Of a stretch of 64,000 nucleotides of DNA, positions 56,871-64,000 are shown one piece after another. Each line of letters begins with the position of its first letter. Positions within the stretch are counted from its first letter, which is position 1. Made by a program: the position numbers and the translations under genes. Source of the DNA: Actinomycetota bacterium. Lineage in GTDB: Bacteria > Actinomycetota > Thermoleophilia > RBG-16-64-13. The stretch lies in assembly GCA_012514635.1 (NCBI GenBank), contig JAAYZX010000006.1, positions 1 to 64,000 on the forward strand, written 5' to 3'. The notes under the pieces are model-generated. The model did not search any database. It was not told the origin of the DNA and saw nothing but the letters and a program-made list of their open reading frames with translations.

Positions 56871-57689
56871 ATGGCACCTGAACGAGGCATCAAGTGCGTT
56901 GAATGCGGTGCGCGAAACCGCCAGGATCGACTTTTCTGCTCCGTATGTGGTGCGTATCTGGGAGGCGGAGAGGGCGGGTCTCCGGTGGGAGCCAATGCCA
57001 AACATGGAGCCATTGCGCCGTATGCCGGAAAACGGCGGAGCAACCACGTCTTGGGTGTACTGCTGCTTATCCTGTTCCTGATCGCCGTCGCTTTTGCCGC
57101 ACTCCTGATTCACAGAGAGTACAAGGACCTGCAGGCCACTGGAACCAGTAGCGCCACCCTCCCTACCACCTCGTCCACTATGCCCACCACCACATCAGCG
57201 GCAGGCACGAGCACCACCAGCACAACGACAGGCGAAGAGATACGCATATTCCCAAGCGGTGCAAAAGCCTCCTCGTCTCTGCCGTCTACAAATGAGTTCA
57301 GCTACGGCCCCGCAAACTTGAGTGACAACGACCTCGCAACCGCCTGGAACGAAGGAGCCTCCGGCGACGGAGTGGGTGAATGGCTCAGTTTTTCCTTCAA
57401 CCAGCCCCTATACCTCAGCCGCATCGACATTGCCAACGGATACCAACGCGACCATAAGCGTTTTGTGGGCAACGGACGCGTGCGCGCTCTGCAGATAGAG
57501 TACTCGAACGGCGCCACGCAGGAGGTACAGCTCTACGATGACATGGGATACCAGCAGATTGAGCCGGTGGTGTCTCGCGAAGAGGGTATCTCATCCATAC
57601 GCCTCACCATTATCTCCGTATATCCCGGCGGCTCCTGGGACGATGCCGCCCTCTCCGAAATTCGTTTTATGGGGACGCGGTGGCAATAA
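56871..57689 (+). CDS. Zinc-ribbon, membrane-anchored F5/8 (discoidin) domain protein
   Basis: 272 residues. Zinc ribbon IKCVECGARNRQDRLFCSVC with Cys9, 12, 23 and 26, a basic stretch, one membrane helix about 60-80 (LGVLLLILFLIAVAFAALLI), a Thr/Ser linker (90-122) and a discoidin/F5-8 type C fold (NLSDNDLATAWNEGASGDGV, GEWLSFSFNQPLYLSRIDIA, RVRALQIEYSNGATQEVQLY). The zinc ribbon is cytoplasmic and the glycan-binding-like domain outside. Function unknown; relatives are annotated NADase-type glycan-binding. AAGGGAG precedes the ATG. Confidence 0.75.
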   Translation: MAPERGIKCVECGARNRQDRLFCSVCGAYLGGGEGGSPVGANAKHGAIAPYAGKRRSNHVLGVLLLILFLIAVAFAALLIHREYKDLQATGTSSATLPTTSSTMPTTTSAAGTSTTSTTTGEEIRIFPSGAKASSSLPSTNEFSYGPANLSDNDLATAWNEGASGDGVGEWLSFSFNQPLYLSRIDIANGYQRDHKRFVGNGRVRALQIEYSNGATQEVQLYDDMGYQQIEPVVSREEGISSIRLTIISVYPGGSWDDAALSEIRFMGTRWQ

Positions 57690-57756
57690 TTTTGCGTCTT
57701 GACGCTCCTGCTGAGCCGCCTACCGCGGCCGCATACAAGCACTGTATCCGCGAACA

Positions 57757-58911
57757 TCATCTGCGGCCGGCCGTCAAGCCGCGCTTCACCGCCTCCCGGC
57801 CGTACTTCTCGCGAATAGCGTCCAGCTTGAGGTCCAATTCCCTAAGGAGAGGGATCCGTTGGTCAAACAAGTCGTCCTGCCAAGCACGGGGGGTTAGATT
57901 ACCCACCCCCACCCCCAGCAAACGAACGCGATAACGGCGGGTGCGTCCCCGTCTGAACAGGGAGATCACTTCCTGAAAGAAGACTTCATCGACATCCCGC
58001 GGCTGCGTCAGAGTCCGTGAGCAGGTATGGGTCACGAAATCCGCATACCTGATCTTCACCGTAACCGTGCGGGCTTCCAGGTGCCGGCGGCGCAGCCGCC
58101 GGCACACATCTTCAGTGAGCGCAATGAGGGTGGATTCCAGCACTTCCGGATCACCGACATCGTCTGGGAAGGTGGTCTCTCGAGAAATAGATTTCACCAT
58201 CTCCCGCGACTCTACTCGGCGATGATCTTCACCACGAGCCGCATGCGCCAATGTACAGCCCCATTCCCCAAACGATAGTCTCAGGAGACGTTCCGGCACC
58301 CGAGCCAGATCACCCACCGTCCTGACACCCCGATCTCGTAACTTCCTGAGGAGAGCCGGCCCCACTCCCGGCAGGCGCTCCACCGGCAAAGACGCCAGAA
58401 AAGCCGCCTCTGTGCCGTGGGGCACAACGGTGAACCCATGCGGCTTTTCCATATCCGACGCCACCTTAGCTACCAGCTTGTTGCCGGCAAGACCCACGGA
58501 GATACTCAGCGCCAGTTCTTCCTGCACACGCTGCTGTATAGCCCGAGCGGTATGCGTCACAGGACCAAATAAGCGCTCTGTACCGGTAAGGTCCACGTAA
58601 GCCTCATCCAGACTCACCTGTTCCACCAGCGGCGAGTATTCTCCCAGAATATTCATGAGCCTACGTGAATAATCTCTGTATAGGCGGTGATTACCGGCCA
58701 CGAACACCCCATGCGGGCAAAGACGATGCGCCGTGACAAGCGGCATGGCCGAATGAACCCCGTAGCGCCGAGCGATATAGTTGGCGGTGGCCACCACCCC
58801 CCGCTTCCCCCCGCCCACAATGACCGGTTTGCCCCGCAGAGTAGGATCCAAGTTCTCCTCTACAGCTGCAAAAAAGGCGTCCAAATCCAAGTGGGCCACC
58901 ACTCGGCGCAT
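57757..58911 (-). CDS. dinB: DNA polymerase IV (Y family)
   Basis: 384 residues from the ATG at 58911. VVAHLDLDAFFAAVEENLDP carries the first catalytic Asp and SLDEAYVDLTG the second; YGVHSAMPLVTAHRLCPHGV, SVGLAGNKLVAKVASDMEKP and the HhH segment LPGVGPALLRKLRDRGVRTV follow. A GTG at 59001 gives a 30-residue N-terminal extension (EVKPQTASVSNSGAESFAGS), which is not family-like; neither start has a good ribosome site. It copies past lesions. A LexA box lies at 59011-59034, so it is SOS-controlled. Confidence 0.9.
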   Translation of the reverse strand: MRRVVAHLDLDAFFAAVEENLDPTLRGKPVIVGGGKRGVVATANYIARRYGVHSAMPLVTAHRLCPHGVFVAGNHRLYRDYSRRLMNILGEYSPLVEQVSLDEAYVDLTGTERLFGPVTHTARAIQQRVQEELALSISVGLAGNKLVAKVASDMEKPHGFTVVPHGTEAAFLASLPVERLPGVGPALLRKLRDRGVRTVGDLARVPERLLRLSFGEWGCTLAHAARGEDHRRVESREMVKSISRETTFPDDVGDPEVLESTLIALTEDVCRRLRRRHLEARTVTVKIRYADFVTHTCSRTLTQPRDVDEVFFQEVISLFRRGRTRRYRVRLLGVGVGNLTPRAWQDDLFDQRIPLLRELDLKLDAIREKYGREAVKRGLTAGRR

Positions 58912-59010
58912 GATGCGTGGCTGCAAAGAGGCATCACGTGACCCCGCAAAGGACTCTGCACCACTATTCGACACTGAGGCTGTCTGAGGCTTTACCTCCA
59001 CAGCTCAAGT

Positions 59011-59034
59011 GTATACGAACAAATGTTCGTATAC
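59011..59034 (-). promoter_or_regulatory. LexA (SOS) box of dinB
   Basis: Perfect 24-bp palindrome (11-bp arms around AA) whose core CGAACAAATGTTCG (59016-59029) fits the Gram-positive LexA consensus CGAACRNRYGTTYG. Predicts DNA-damage induction of dinB. Confidence 0.8.
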
Positions 59035-59054
59035 AAGCCCCCCGCCGGCCCCCG

Positions 59055-60533
59055 TCAATCACCCAGAATTCCCACCCGCCGGTTGAAATCCACGATCAAC
59101 TCATCTATACGCGGCACGAGTTCCTGAATATCAGTCCAGTAGTGTCGGTTGTACCACTGCGCACGACACTCCTCCTCGCTCTTGCCTTGCTGCTCCACCC
59201 ATATGAAATACTTGAGATTGTGCACCCTGTGTCGCTCCGGGTAGGTCAGCTCCAGCAGGCCGTCTCCGGTCTGACCCAATAGCCACCGATGAAAGTCCAC
59301 TGCAGCCTGCCGGTCCGAGTACGGCCCTTCTGTCACCGTCATCTCCTCGAGACGACTTCCGTACAGCCACATAGAATCCGTCAGCACGGTCACCAGGACA
59401 TCGTTATGGTCTAACTCAAAATAGCGGGCCACCTTAACCGCCGACAGAAGATTGGCGATCCCCGAGAAGCCCACGAGGCCCAGGTTTTCAACGGTGGAAG
59501 AAGGCACACCCTGCTCCGTTAAGTACGCCCTTCCTGCAGGTTCGTTGAACAGCCGTCCCAGTGCCGTAACCGCTCGATCGTCGATAGCCGTGATCACGTC
59601 AGTATTCTTGACGTTGTGAATCCAAGGTACGCTCCGATCACCGATCCCCTCGATGTGGTGTGTCCCGAATCCATTCTGAAGCATGGTAGGACACTGCAGG
59701 GCCTCAACCGCCGTCACCTTCGCCGCCGGGAACAGTTGCTTGAGATAGTCACCGGCGCCTACGGTCCCCGCCGATCCCGTGGCTGCGCAGAAGCCACGAA
59801 ACTCGTCCTTGGGCCCCATGACTTGACTCAACACGTCGCCAATGGCACCTCCCGTGACATAGTAGTGCCATAGGTAGTTGGCGAATTCGTCGAACTGATT
59901 GAAAACGACGTAATGGTCCCCTGCGCCACGCAACTCGGTGCACTGATCCAGCAATTGCTTGACGTTGGATTCGCTGCCGGGAATACGCAACACCTGACAG
60001 CCGAGGCGCTCCATAGCCTGGAAGCGCTCACGACTCATGCCATCCGGCACCACGGCCACAGCGTCGCACCCCAGAAGCATCGAGTCATAAGCACCACCCC
60101 GGCAGTAGTTTCCGGTAGAAGGCCACACCGCCTTCTGCCTACCCGGATCGAACTGTCCCGCAACCAGGCGCGGCACCAGACACGCAAACGCCGCTCCCAC
60201 CTTATGGGCACCGATGGGAAACCACTTCCCAACCATGGCAATTATGCGGGCGTCCACTCCCGTCAGGCTCGAAGGCAACTCGATGTAGTTGGGCTCTCCA
60301 AAGCCGCCGCCGCTCTCCACCGGTTCGTTGTGCCAAGTGATACGAAAGAGATTACGCGGATGCGGGTCGTGCAATCCGATGTGCCGAAGCTCTTCCTTGA
60401 TCTCGCCACGACACAGGCTGGGATCGCGCATCTCCGTAAAAGTGGGGATAACCACGTTGCGCGCACGAGCGTGTTGCACTGCGCGCTCTACGCCTGTCTG
60501 ATTGATGGTGAGATCGATGCTTCCCACGAGCAA
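59055..60533 (-). CDS. PLP-dependent fold-type II enzyme (cysteine synthase/threonine synthase superfamily)
   Basis: 492 residues. PLP Lys likely Lys111 in GKWFPIGAHKVGAAFACLVP, phosphate-binding turn GTVGAG in AATGSAGTVGAGDYLKQLFP and the asparagine loop PSTGNYCRGGAYDSML. The ~490-residue length and the absence of a GGGG SAM/threonine-synthase N-domain set it apart from CysK. Its reaction cannot be deduced; beta-elimination or replacement on an amino acid is likely. Intergenic distance of 93 bases to the ModE-type gene upstream. Confidence 0.8.
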   Translation of the reverse strand: MLVGSIDLTINQTGVERAVQHARARNVVIPTFTEMRDPSLCRGEIKEELRHIGLHDPHPRNLFRITWHNEPVESGGGFGEPNYIELPSSLTGVDARIIAMVGKWFPIGAHKVGAAFACLVPRLVAGQFDPGRQKAVWPSTGNYCRGGAYDSMLLGCDAVAVVPDGMSRERFQAMERLGCQVLRIPGSESNVKQLLDQCTELRGAGDHYVVFNQFDEFANYLWHYYVTGGAIGDVLSQVMGPKDEFRGFCAATGSAGTVGAGDYLKQLFPAAKVTAVEALQCPTMLQNGFGTHHIEGIGDRSVPWIHNVKNTDVITAIDDRAVTALGRLFNEPAGRAYLTEQGVPSSTVENLGLVGFSGIANLLSAVKVARYFELDHNDVLVTVLTDSMWLYGSRLEEMTVTEGPYSDRQAAVDFHRWLLGQTGDGLLELTYPERHRVHNLKYFIWVEQQGKSEEECRAQWYNRHYWTDIQELVPRIDELIVDFNRRVGILGD

Positions 60534-60626
60534 CTCCTGAATAGACTGATGCGCCTGGCGCCTGTACGAGACACATGCGTCCCTTGCCGCAAATGCTTAC
60601 GGGCGAACGCTCCCTACGAGTGAATC

Positions 60627-61085
60627 TTACCAATTCTCCGAAGCGGTGCCGTCCTCCCGGCCGCCTCTCGGAGGGCCCTCGGCAACAGCGTCCACAACAC
60701 CTTCTCTTTCCTCCGCAACATCACCGAAATGTTGAGCAAACAGCCGACCCACCGCCTCCTGCGCATCATGCTCAAAGGCAGCGTACTTGACCAGCAACTC
60801 TCTAGCCCGCTCCGTCAGACACGAACCGCCGCCCGCATGTCCTCCTACGGTCCGCTCCAAGAGCTCGTATCCCAACTTGCCCTCAAGCGCCCTTACCATA
60901 CGCCATGCTTTGTTATACGACATCCTCAGATCAGCAGCTGCCTGCCGCAAAGACCCCGAACGCTCCACTCCTTCAAGAAGACGGCACGGGCCCTCACCGA
61001 AAGCCTTCCCGTCGCGATCCAACCACACTTTGAGCACAGGTCTGAGAGGAGGAAGCTGCGGATCCGGATGTGAGTCAGCGGCCAT
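60627..61085 (-). CDS. ModE-type LysR-like transcriptional regulator
   Basis: 152 residues. KVWLDRDGKAFGEGPCRLLE and GVERSGSLRQAAADLRMSYN followed by KAWRMVRALEGKLGYELLER and GGSCLTERARELL are the winged helix-turn-helix of ModE N-termini. No C-terminal molybdate-binding domain (TOBE) is present; the last ~45 residues are acidic. Such proteins control Mo/W uptake or Mo/W enzymes, so it is a candidate for the AOR operon. It starts just after pgi ends (8-base gap). Confidence 0.8.
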   Translation of the reverse strand: MAADSHPDPQLPPLRPVLKVWLDRDGKAFGEGPCRLLEGVERSGSLRQAAADLRMSYNKAWRMVRALEGKLGYELLERTVGGHAGGGSCLTERARELLVKYAAFEHDAQEAVGRLFAQHFGDVAEEREGVVDAVAEGPPRGGREDGTASENW

Positions 61086-61093
61086 CGATCCGT

Positions 61094-62512
61094 CTACCCT
61101 TCGATCTCACGAGCCAGGTCCTCATATCCGCGACGGCCCATGAGTGCGTATGTGGCCTTCTTGCCCAGCTCCACACCCGGCTGATTGAAGGCATCGATGT
61201 TGAACAGTTCGCCGGCCAACGCCGTGGCATACTCCAACATGAAGATCAACTCGCCCACGTGGTACGCGTCCACACGCGGCACGTCGATCCTCACCGAGGG
61301 GCGCCCTCTTCGTGCCAGCGCCCAAGCCGTCGCCTTCTGTTCTGCGTTGAGCAAAGATCCCAGATCAGCTCCTCCCAGATAAGCCAGCGAGTCCTTCTCG
61401 GCATGCAGGCGGGGTATTTCTGCCTCGCGATCGAAGCAACCAACCCGCAGGAAACATACTATTTTGTCATCGGGCCCTTCAGCGTAGAGCTGAATCTGTG
61501 AATGTTGATCCGTAGCACCCAGCGCCTTGATCGGGGTGGGGCCAATGTGCAGTTGGCGGCCACTCCGATCCACGGCCTTACCTAAGCTCTCCGCCCACAG
61601 TTGGCGGTACCAATCAGAGAGATCTCGTAGGCGCGCGGAGTACGGCATCATCACGCTGATATGCCGACCATGGTTCATGTATTCTAGGAACTGGATCAGG
61701 GCGTATGCGCCGGCGGGATTATCCGCGCCCGCTTCATTCCGGATACGCTCATCCATGGCCTGCGCCCCACTCAACAGGGACGATATATCCATACCGCACA
61801 AGGCCGCCGGAAGTAGGCCCACAGCGCACAGAACCGAGAACCTTCCCCCCACCCCGGGAGGAACATCGAACATGGTGATGTCCTCATCACGGCCTATCTC
61901 GCGAAGAACCCCTGTCTCTGGGTCGGTAGTGAAGATCAGATGTCGATGGAGGACATCCCCACCTGATCTCTGCAAACCCAACTTCTCCTGAAGCACTCCC
62001 CGCGCCATGAGGTAGGCGGCCGCCGTCTCCGCCGTGCTTCCGGACTTTGACACAACGTTGACCATGGTCCGTTCCCAGTTGAGCATACCGAATAGAGCGG
62101 ACGTCTGATCCGGATCCACATTGTCAAGCACAAACAATCGCGGTCTTCCTTCCCGAGCAGAAGCAGGAAGTGCGTTGTAATAGGGATGAAGAAGAGCGGT
62201 TCCCAAAGCACTGGTACCCAGGGCTGATCCACCGATCCCAAGCACCAACAGGTTGTCCAATTGTCCCCGCCACTGAGAGGCAAACTCTAAGTACGGAGAT
62301 GGATCCAGCCGCGGCAGGTCCATCCATGGCAGAGCACCCTCCGCCCGCCGCACTTCGATTGCCTGCTGAGCTTTGCGCACCGGCTCGCGGCCACCCGCGA
62401 ACTCAAAGGACGAGATACCCCCGTACCCTATGGCCTCCTCCAGCGCCAACCTCACGTCCAGCGATATCCCCACCGGCCGTGCCCCGTCCTCTACTGCTTC
62501 ATCCTTGGGCAT
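61094..62512 (-). CDS. pgi: Glucose-6-phosphate isomerase
   Basis: 472 residues from ATG 62512, with AAGGAGG 8 bases before; a longer frame to 62596 lies inside the next gene and is not used. GIGGSALGTSALGTALLHPY, MVNVVSKSGSTAETAAAYLM, VGGRFSVLCAVGLLPAALCG, the catalytic EFQGQQ-like NHGRHISVMMPY and DAFNQPGVELGKKATYALMG are visible. It interconverts glucose 6-phosphate and fructose 6-phosphate. Overlaps the glycosyltransferase stop by 14 bases. Confidence 0.93.
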   Translation of the reverse strand: MPKDEAVEDGARPVGISLDVRLALEEAIGYGGISSFEFAGGREPVRKAQQAIEVRRAEGALPWMDLPRLDPSPYLEFASQWRGQLDNLLVLGIGGSALGTSALGTALLHPYYNALPASAREGRPRLFVLDNVDPDQTSALFGMLNWERTMVNVVSKSGSTAETAAAYLMARGVLQEKLGLQRSGGDVLHRHLIFTTDPETGVLREIGRDEDITMFDVPPGVGGRFSVLCAVGLLPAALCGMDISSLLSGAQAMDERIRNEAGADNPAGAYALIQFLEYMNHGRHISVMMPYSARLRDLSDWYRQLWAESLGKAVDRSGRQLHIGPTPIKALGATDQHSQIQLYAEGPDDKIVCFLRVGCFDREAEIPRLHAEKDSLAYLGGADLGSLLNAEQKATAWALARRGRPSVRIDVPRVDAYHVGELIFMLEYATALAGELFNIDAFNQPGVELGKKATYALMGRRGYEDLAREIEG

Positions 62513-63752
62513 CGACCCGCCCTCCTTTGCCACCGGCCTTTTCCCACAGCCGCCAGATCTCGTCATCGTAGCGCGAAACGATAGCACCCCAATCAAAGCG
62601 GGCCACCCATGTCCGCTGCCAATCCAGAGACCATTCCCGCCCTCTGCGCACCGCAGCCCGCAGAGCCGGAATCAGATCTCCCTCTTCATACAACACTGCA
62701 TCTCGTGCCTCCGGGGGAATCAGTTCCGGGTAGCTGAGACGTCGAGGAAGCACAGGTCTACACCCACAGTATATGGCCTCCACAGCGGCCTGCCCAAAAA
62801 ACTCGTGCAGTGCGGCCGACACCACGATGTCCGCCTCCCACAGCAGGCGCGCATAGTCGGCGAAGGCCTCTACCTCTCCGAACTGCACCAACCTTCCCCC
62901 CAACACCTCGCGCAGCAATTGAAAGCCGGGCGGTGTGGGACCGTGGCTCTTTCCGGCCAGAGCCACACGAAAACGCAGGCCTTCCTTAGCTAAAGTCAGC
63001 AAAGCCTCGGCGATGTCTCCGGGTGCCTTATCGTATTCCCAGCGCTGGTTCCACAGGATCAAAGGCCCTTCGTCGGGTGCCGGACTACTCTCAACGGCCG
63101 GACGAAAGCTGTCAAAACGTCGCAGGTCGACGCCCAGAGGCAGGACCACGCTCTTGGTCGCAATGCTCTGGAGCAACCCCTCCGGTACACAATCGGGGAG
63201 CCGTTTCAGGAACGACGTGGCCGCCGTCATGAATTCGTCTCTGTGATATCGGCTGTTGAACGCAACACGGTCCGCGCTTAATGCCGTGGTCAAGTTCTTC
63301 CAAGCGTAGCCCAGATCTCGTCGTGCACCTTCAGGAAGAGGGTAGGTCAACTGATTCTCGTGGAAGTAAACGAGCGCCGGCCGGCGGCCTACGGGTGCGG
63401 CCGCCAGAGCGCGGTAAAGAGGAAGATCCAGCATGGAGCTCGCAAACAGGACGGCCGGAGCGGGTCCGTCCTCATCGGCGTCGGCATTGGCCAGGGGCAC
63501 GGCCCCACCATGCATTCGCCATGCCCAGTACCGCCCCGGAAGGGTGTGCAGGCGAAAATCGTGCACCGAGTGAGTAGCCAAGCCCTCCAGGAAGTACCGG
63601 TGCGACCCTCCAAAGAAGGGTTCCAGACCCCAGACCGACAAACCGAACCGCACACCTGCTGGGCCTGCACTACGTAGCCAGGGGAAGCGACCGGCCCAGG
63701 CATTCACGAACGCGCTAGAGAGTGGAGGACGCCTGTGCTTCTCCGGGTTCAA
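62499..63752 (-). CDS. DUF3524-type glycosyltransferase (tRNA-queuosine mannosyltransferase-like)
   Basis: 417 residues as open from TTG 63752; the family usually starts near LSVWGLEPFFGGSHRYFLEG (about residue 37), so GTG 63653 or 63707 may be the true start, past the stop of the upstream gene. Glycosyltransferase group 1 half: ILWNQRWEYDKAPGDIAEAL and LLWEADIVVSAALHEFFGQA, AAVEAIYCGCRPVLP. In the DUF3524 family the human protein adds mannose to queuosine in tRNA-Asp; whether bacterial members do so is not shown. Stop overlaps the pgi start. Confidence 0.8.
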   Translation of the reverse strand: MNPEKHRRPPLSSAFVNAWAGRFPWLRSAGPAGVRFGLSVWGLEPFFGGSHRYFLEGLATHSVHDFRLHTLPGRYWAWRMHGGAVPLANADADEDGPAPAVLFASSMLDLPLYRALAAAPVGRRPALVYFHENQLTYPLPEGARRDLGYAWKNLTTALSADRVAFNSRYHRDEFMTAATSFLKRLPDCVPEGLLQSIATKSVVLPLGVDLRRFDSFRPAVESSPAPDEGPLILWNQRWEYDKAPGDIAEALLTLAKEGLRFRVALAGKSHGPTPPGFQLLREVLGGRLVQFGEVEAFADYARLLWEADIVVSAALHEFFGQAAVEAIYCGCRPVLPRRLSYPELIPPEARDAVLYEEGDLIPALRAAVRRGREWSLDWQRTWVARFDWGAIVSRYDDEIWRLWEKAGGKGGRVDAQG

Positions 63753-63999
63753 CCAGGGGAACCACTACGTCGATCATCTCGACGCGGATCAACATGAAAG
63801 GCCGGCGGTCTATGACCCGCCCCGTGGCCGCATCGAGCTGCTCTACTTCGAGCAGAGGGAGAAATCGGCGCTCCGGCTCATTCAGTACATCACTGACCCG
63901 GTTCCGAAAGTCTGCTCCGGGAAGATGGATATCGCCTACATAGATGCGCTCTCCCGCCTCGCAACGCACCCGGGCCGGCTCGGGTGTTTTTCCCCGCAC
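63715..63999 (-). CDS. Small protein, 5' end possibly cut by window (DUF6812-like)
   Basis: 94 residues from a GTG at 63999; the true start may lie outside the window. EAGERIYVGDIHLPGADFRN, RVSDVLNEPERRFLPLLEVE and DRRPFMLIRVEMIDVVVP are the pattern of short proteins labelled DUF6812. Function unknown. Its stop overlaps the longest form of the glycosyltransferase. Confidence 0.55.
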   Translation of the reverse strand: MRGKTPEPARVRCEAGERIYVGDIHLPGADFRNRVSDVLNEPERRFLPLLEVEQLDAATGRVIDRRPFMLIRVEMIDVVVPLVEPGEAQASSTL

Positions 64000-64000
64000 T

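Overview
The window reads as chromosomal DNA of a high-GC, deep-branching, anaerobic member of the Actinomycetota (Coriobacteriia or Geothermincolia-like; inferred, not proven). Reasons: lipoproteins and membrane proteins with long Thr-rich linkers, a DUF501/Ppx/FtsB neighbourhood typical of actinobacteria, the conserved order rsmI-metG-tatD-rsmA-ispE-(tRNA-Gln)-glmU-prs-pth-mfd-ppiC-mazG-eno-pyk, a tungsten/molybdenum aldehyde:ferredoxin oxidoreductase, and a Gram-positive-type LexA box in front of dinB.

Region 1 (1-7005) holds a thiamine-binding MTH1187-type protein cut by the window edge, two small lipoproteins (one a molybdopterin-domain-like protein with a decayed paralogue beside it), and a plus-strand cassette of four genes: a TroA/BtuF-type binding lipoprotein, a solute-binding-like protein without signal peptide, a HypB/UreG-like GTPase with two CxxC motifs, and an ABC ATPase with no permease. 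The solute-binding-like protein and the ATPase share a related N-terminal domain resembling DUF1858. I know no described system with this make-up; a metal or metallocofactor trafficking role is my inference.

Region 2 (7228-28725) is a defence/accessory island. It starts with an AbiEi/AbiEii pair under palindromic operators, then an IS21-family element whose two genes are both frameshifted. The rest lies on the minus strand: SNF2 helicase-DUF3883, a solo MNT nucleotidyltransferase, a DUF1156 adenine methylase, a toxin-antitoxin-SecB chaperone (TAC) module, an IS21 remnant, a fragment of the methylase 3' end, a ParE-like toxin/antitoxin pair, a second methylase 3' fragment, HigBA, a Fic protein, a DUF499 ATPase with a HEPN-like N-terminus, an AlbA_2 protein and an unknown protein. 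Three different TA modules thus sit behind three different copies of the methylase 3' end, inside one helicase-methylase-Fic-ATPase locus.

Region 3 (28819-31354) has CsbD, an SLH/Big_5 surface protein and tRNA-Leu(TAA).

Region 4 (31397-53000) is the minus-strand housekeeping block: a DUF501-Ppx fusion, FtsB/DivIC, pyruvate kinase, enolase, MazG, PpiC, Mfd, Pth, Prs, a GlmU lacking most of its acetyltransferase domain, tRNA-Gln(TTG), IspE, RsmA, TatD, MetG, RsmI, a ROK sugar kinase and an L,D-transpeptidase.

Region 5 (53095-63999) has an operon of aldehyde:ferredoxin oxidoreductase, class II aldolase, Nudix and HD proteins, a plus-strand zinc-ribbon/discoidin membrane protein, LexA-controlled dinB, a PLP enzyme, a ModE-type regulator, glucose-6-phosphate isomerase, a DUF3524-type glycosyltransferase and a small protein cut by the window edge.
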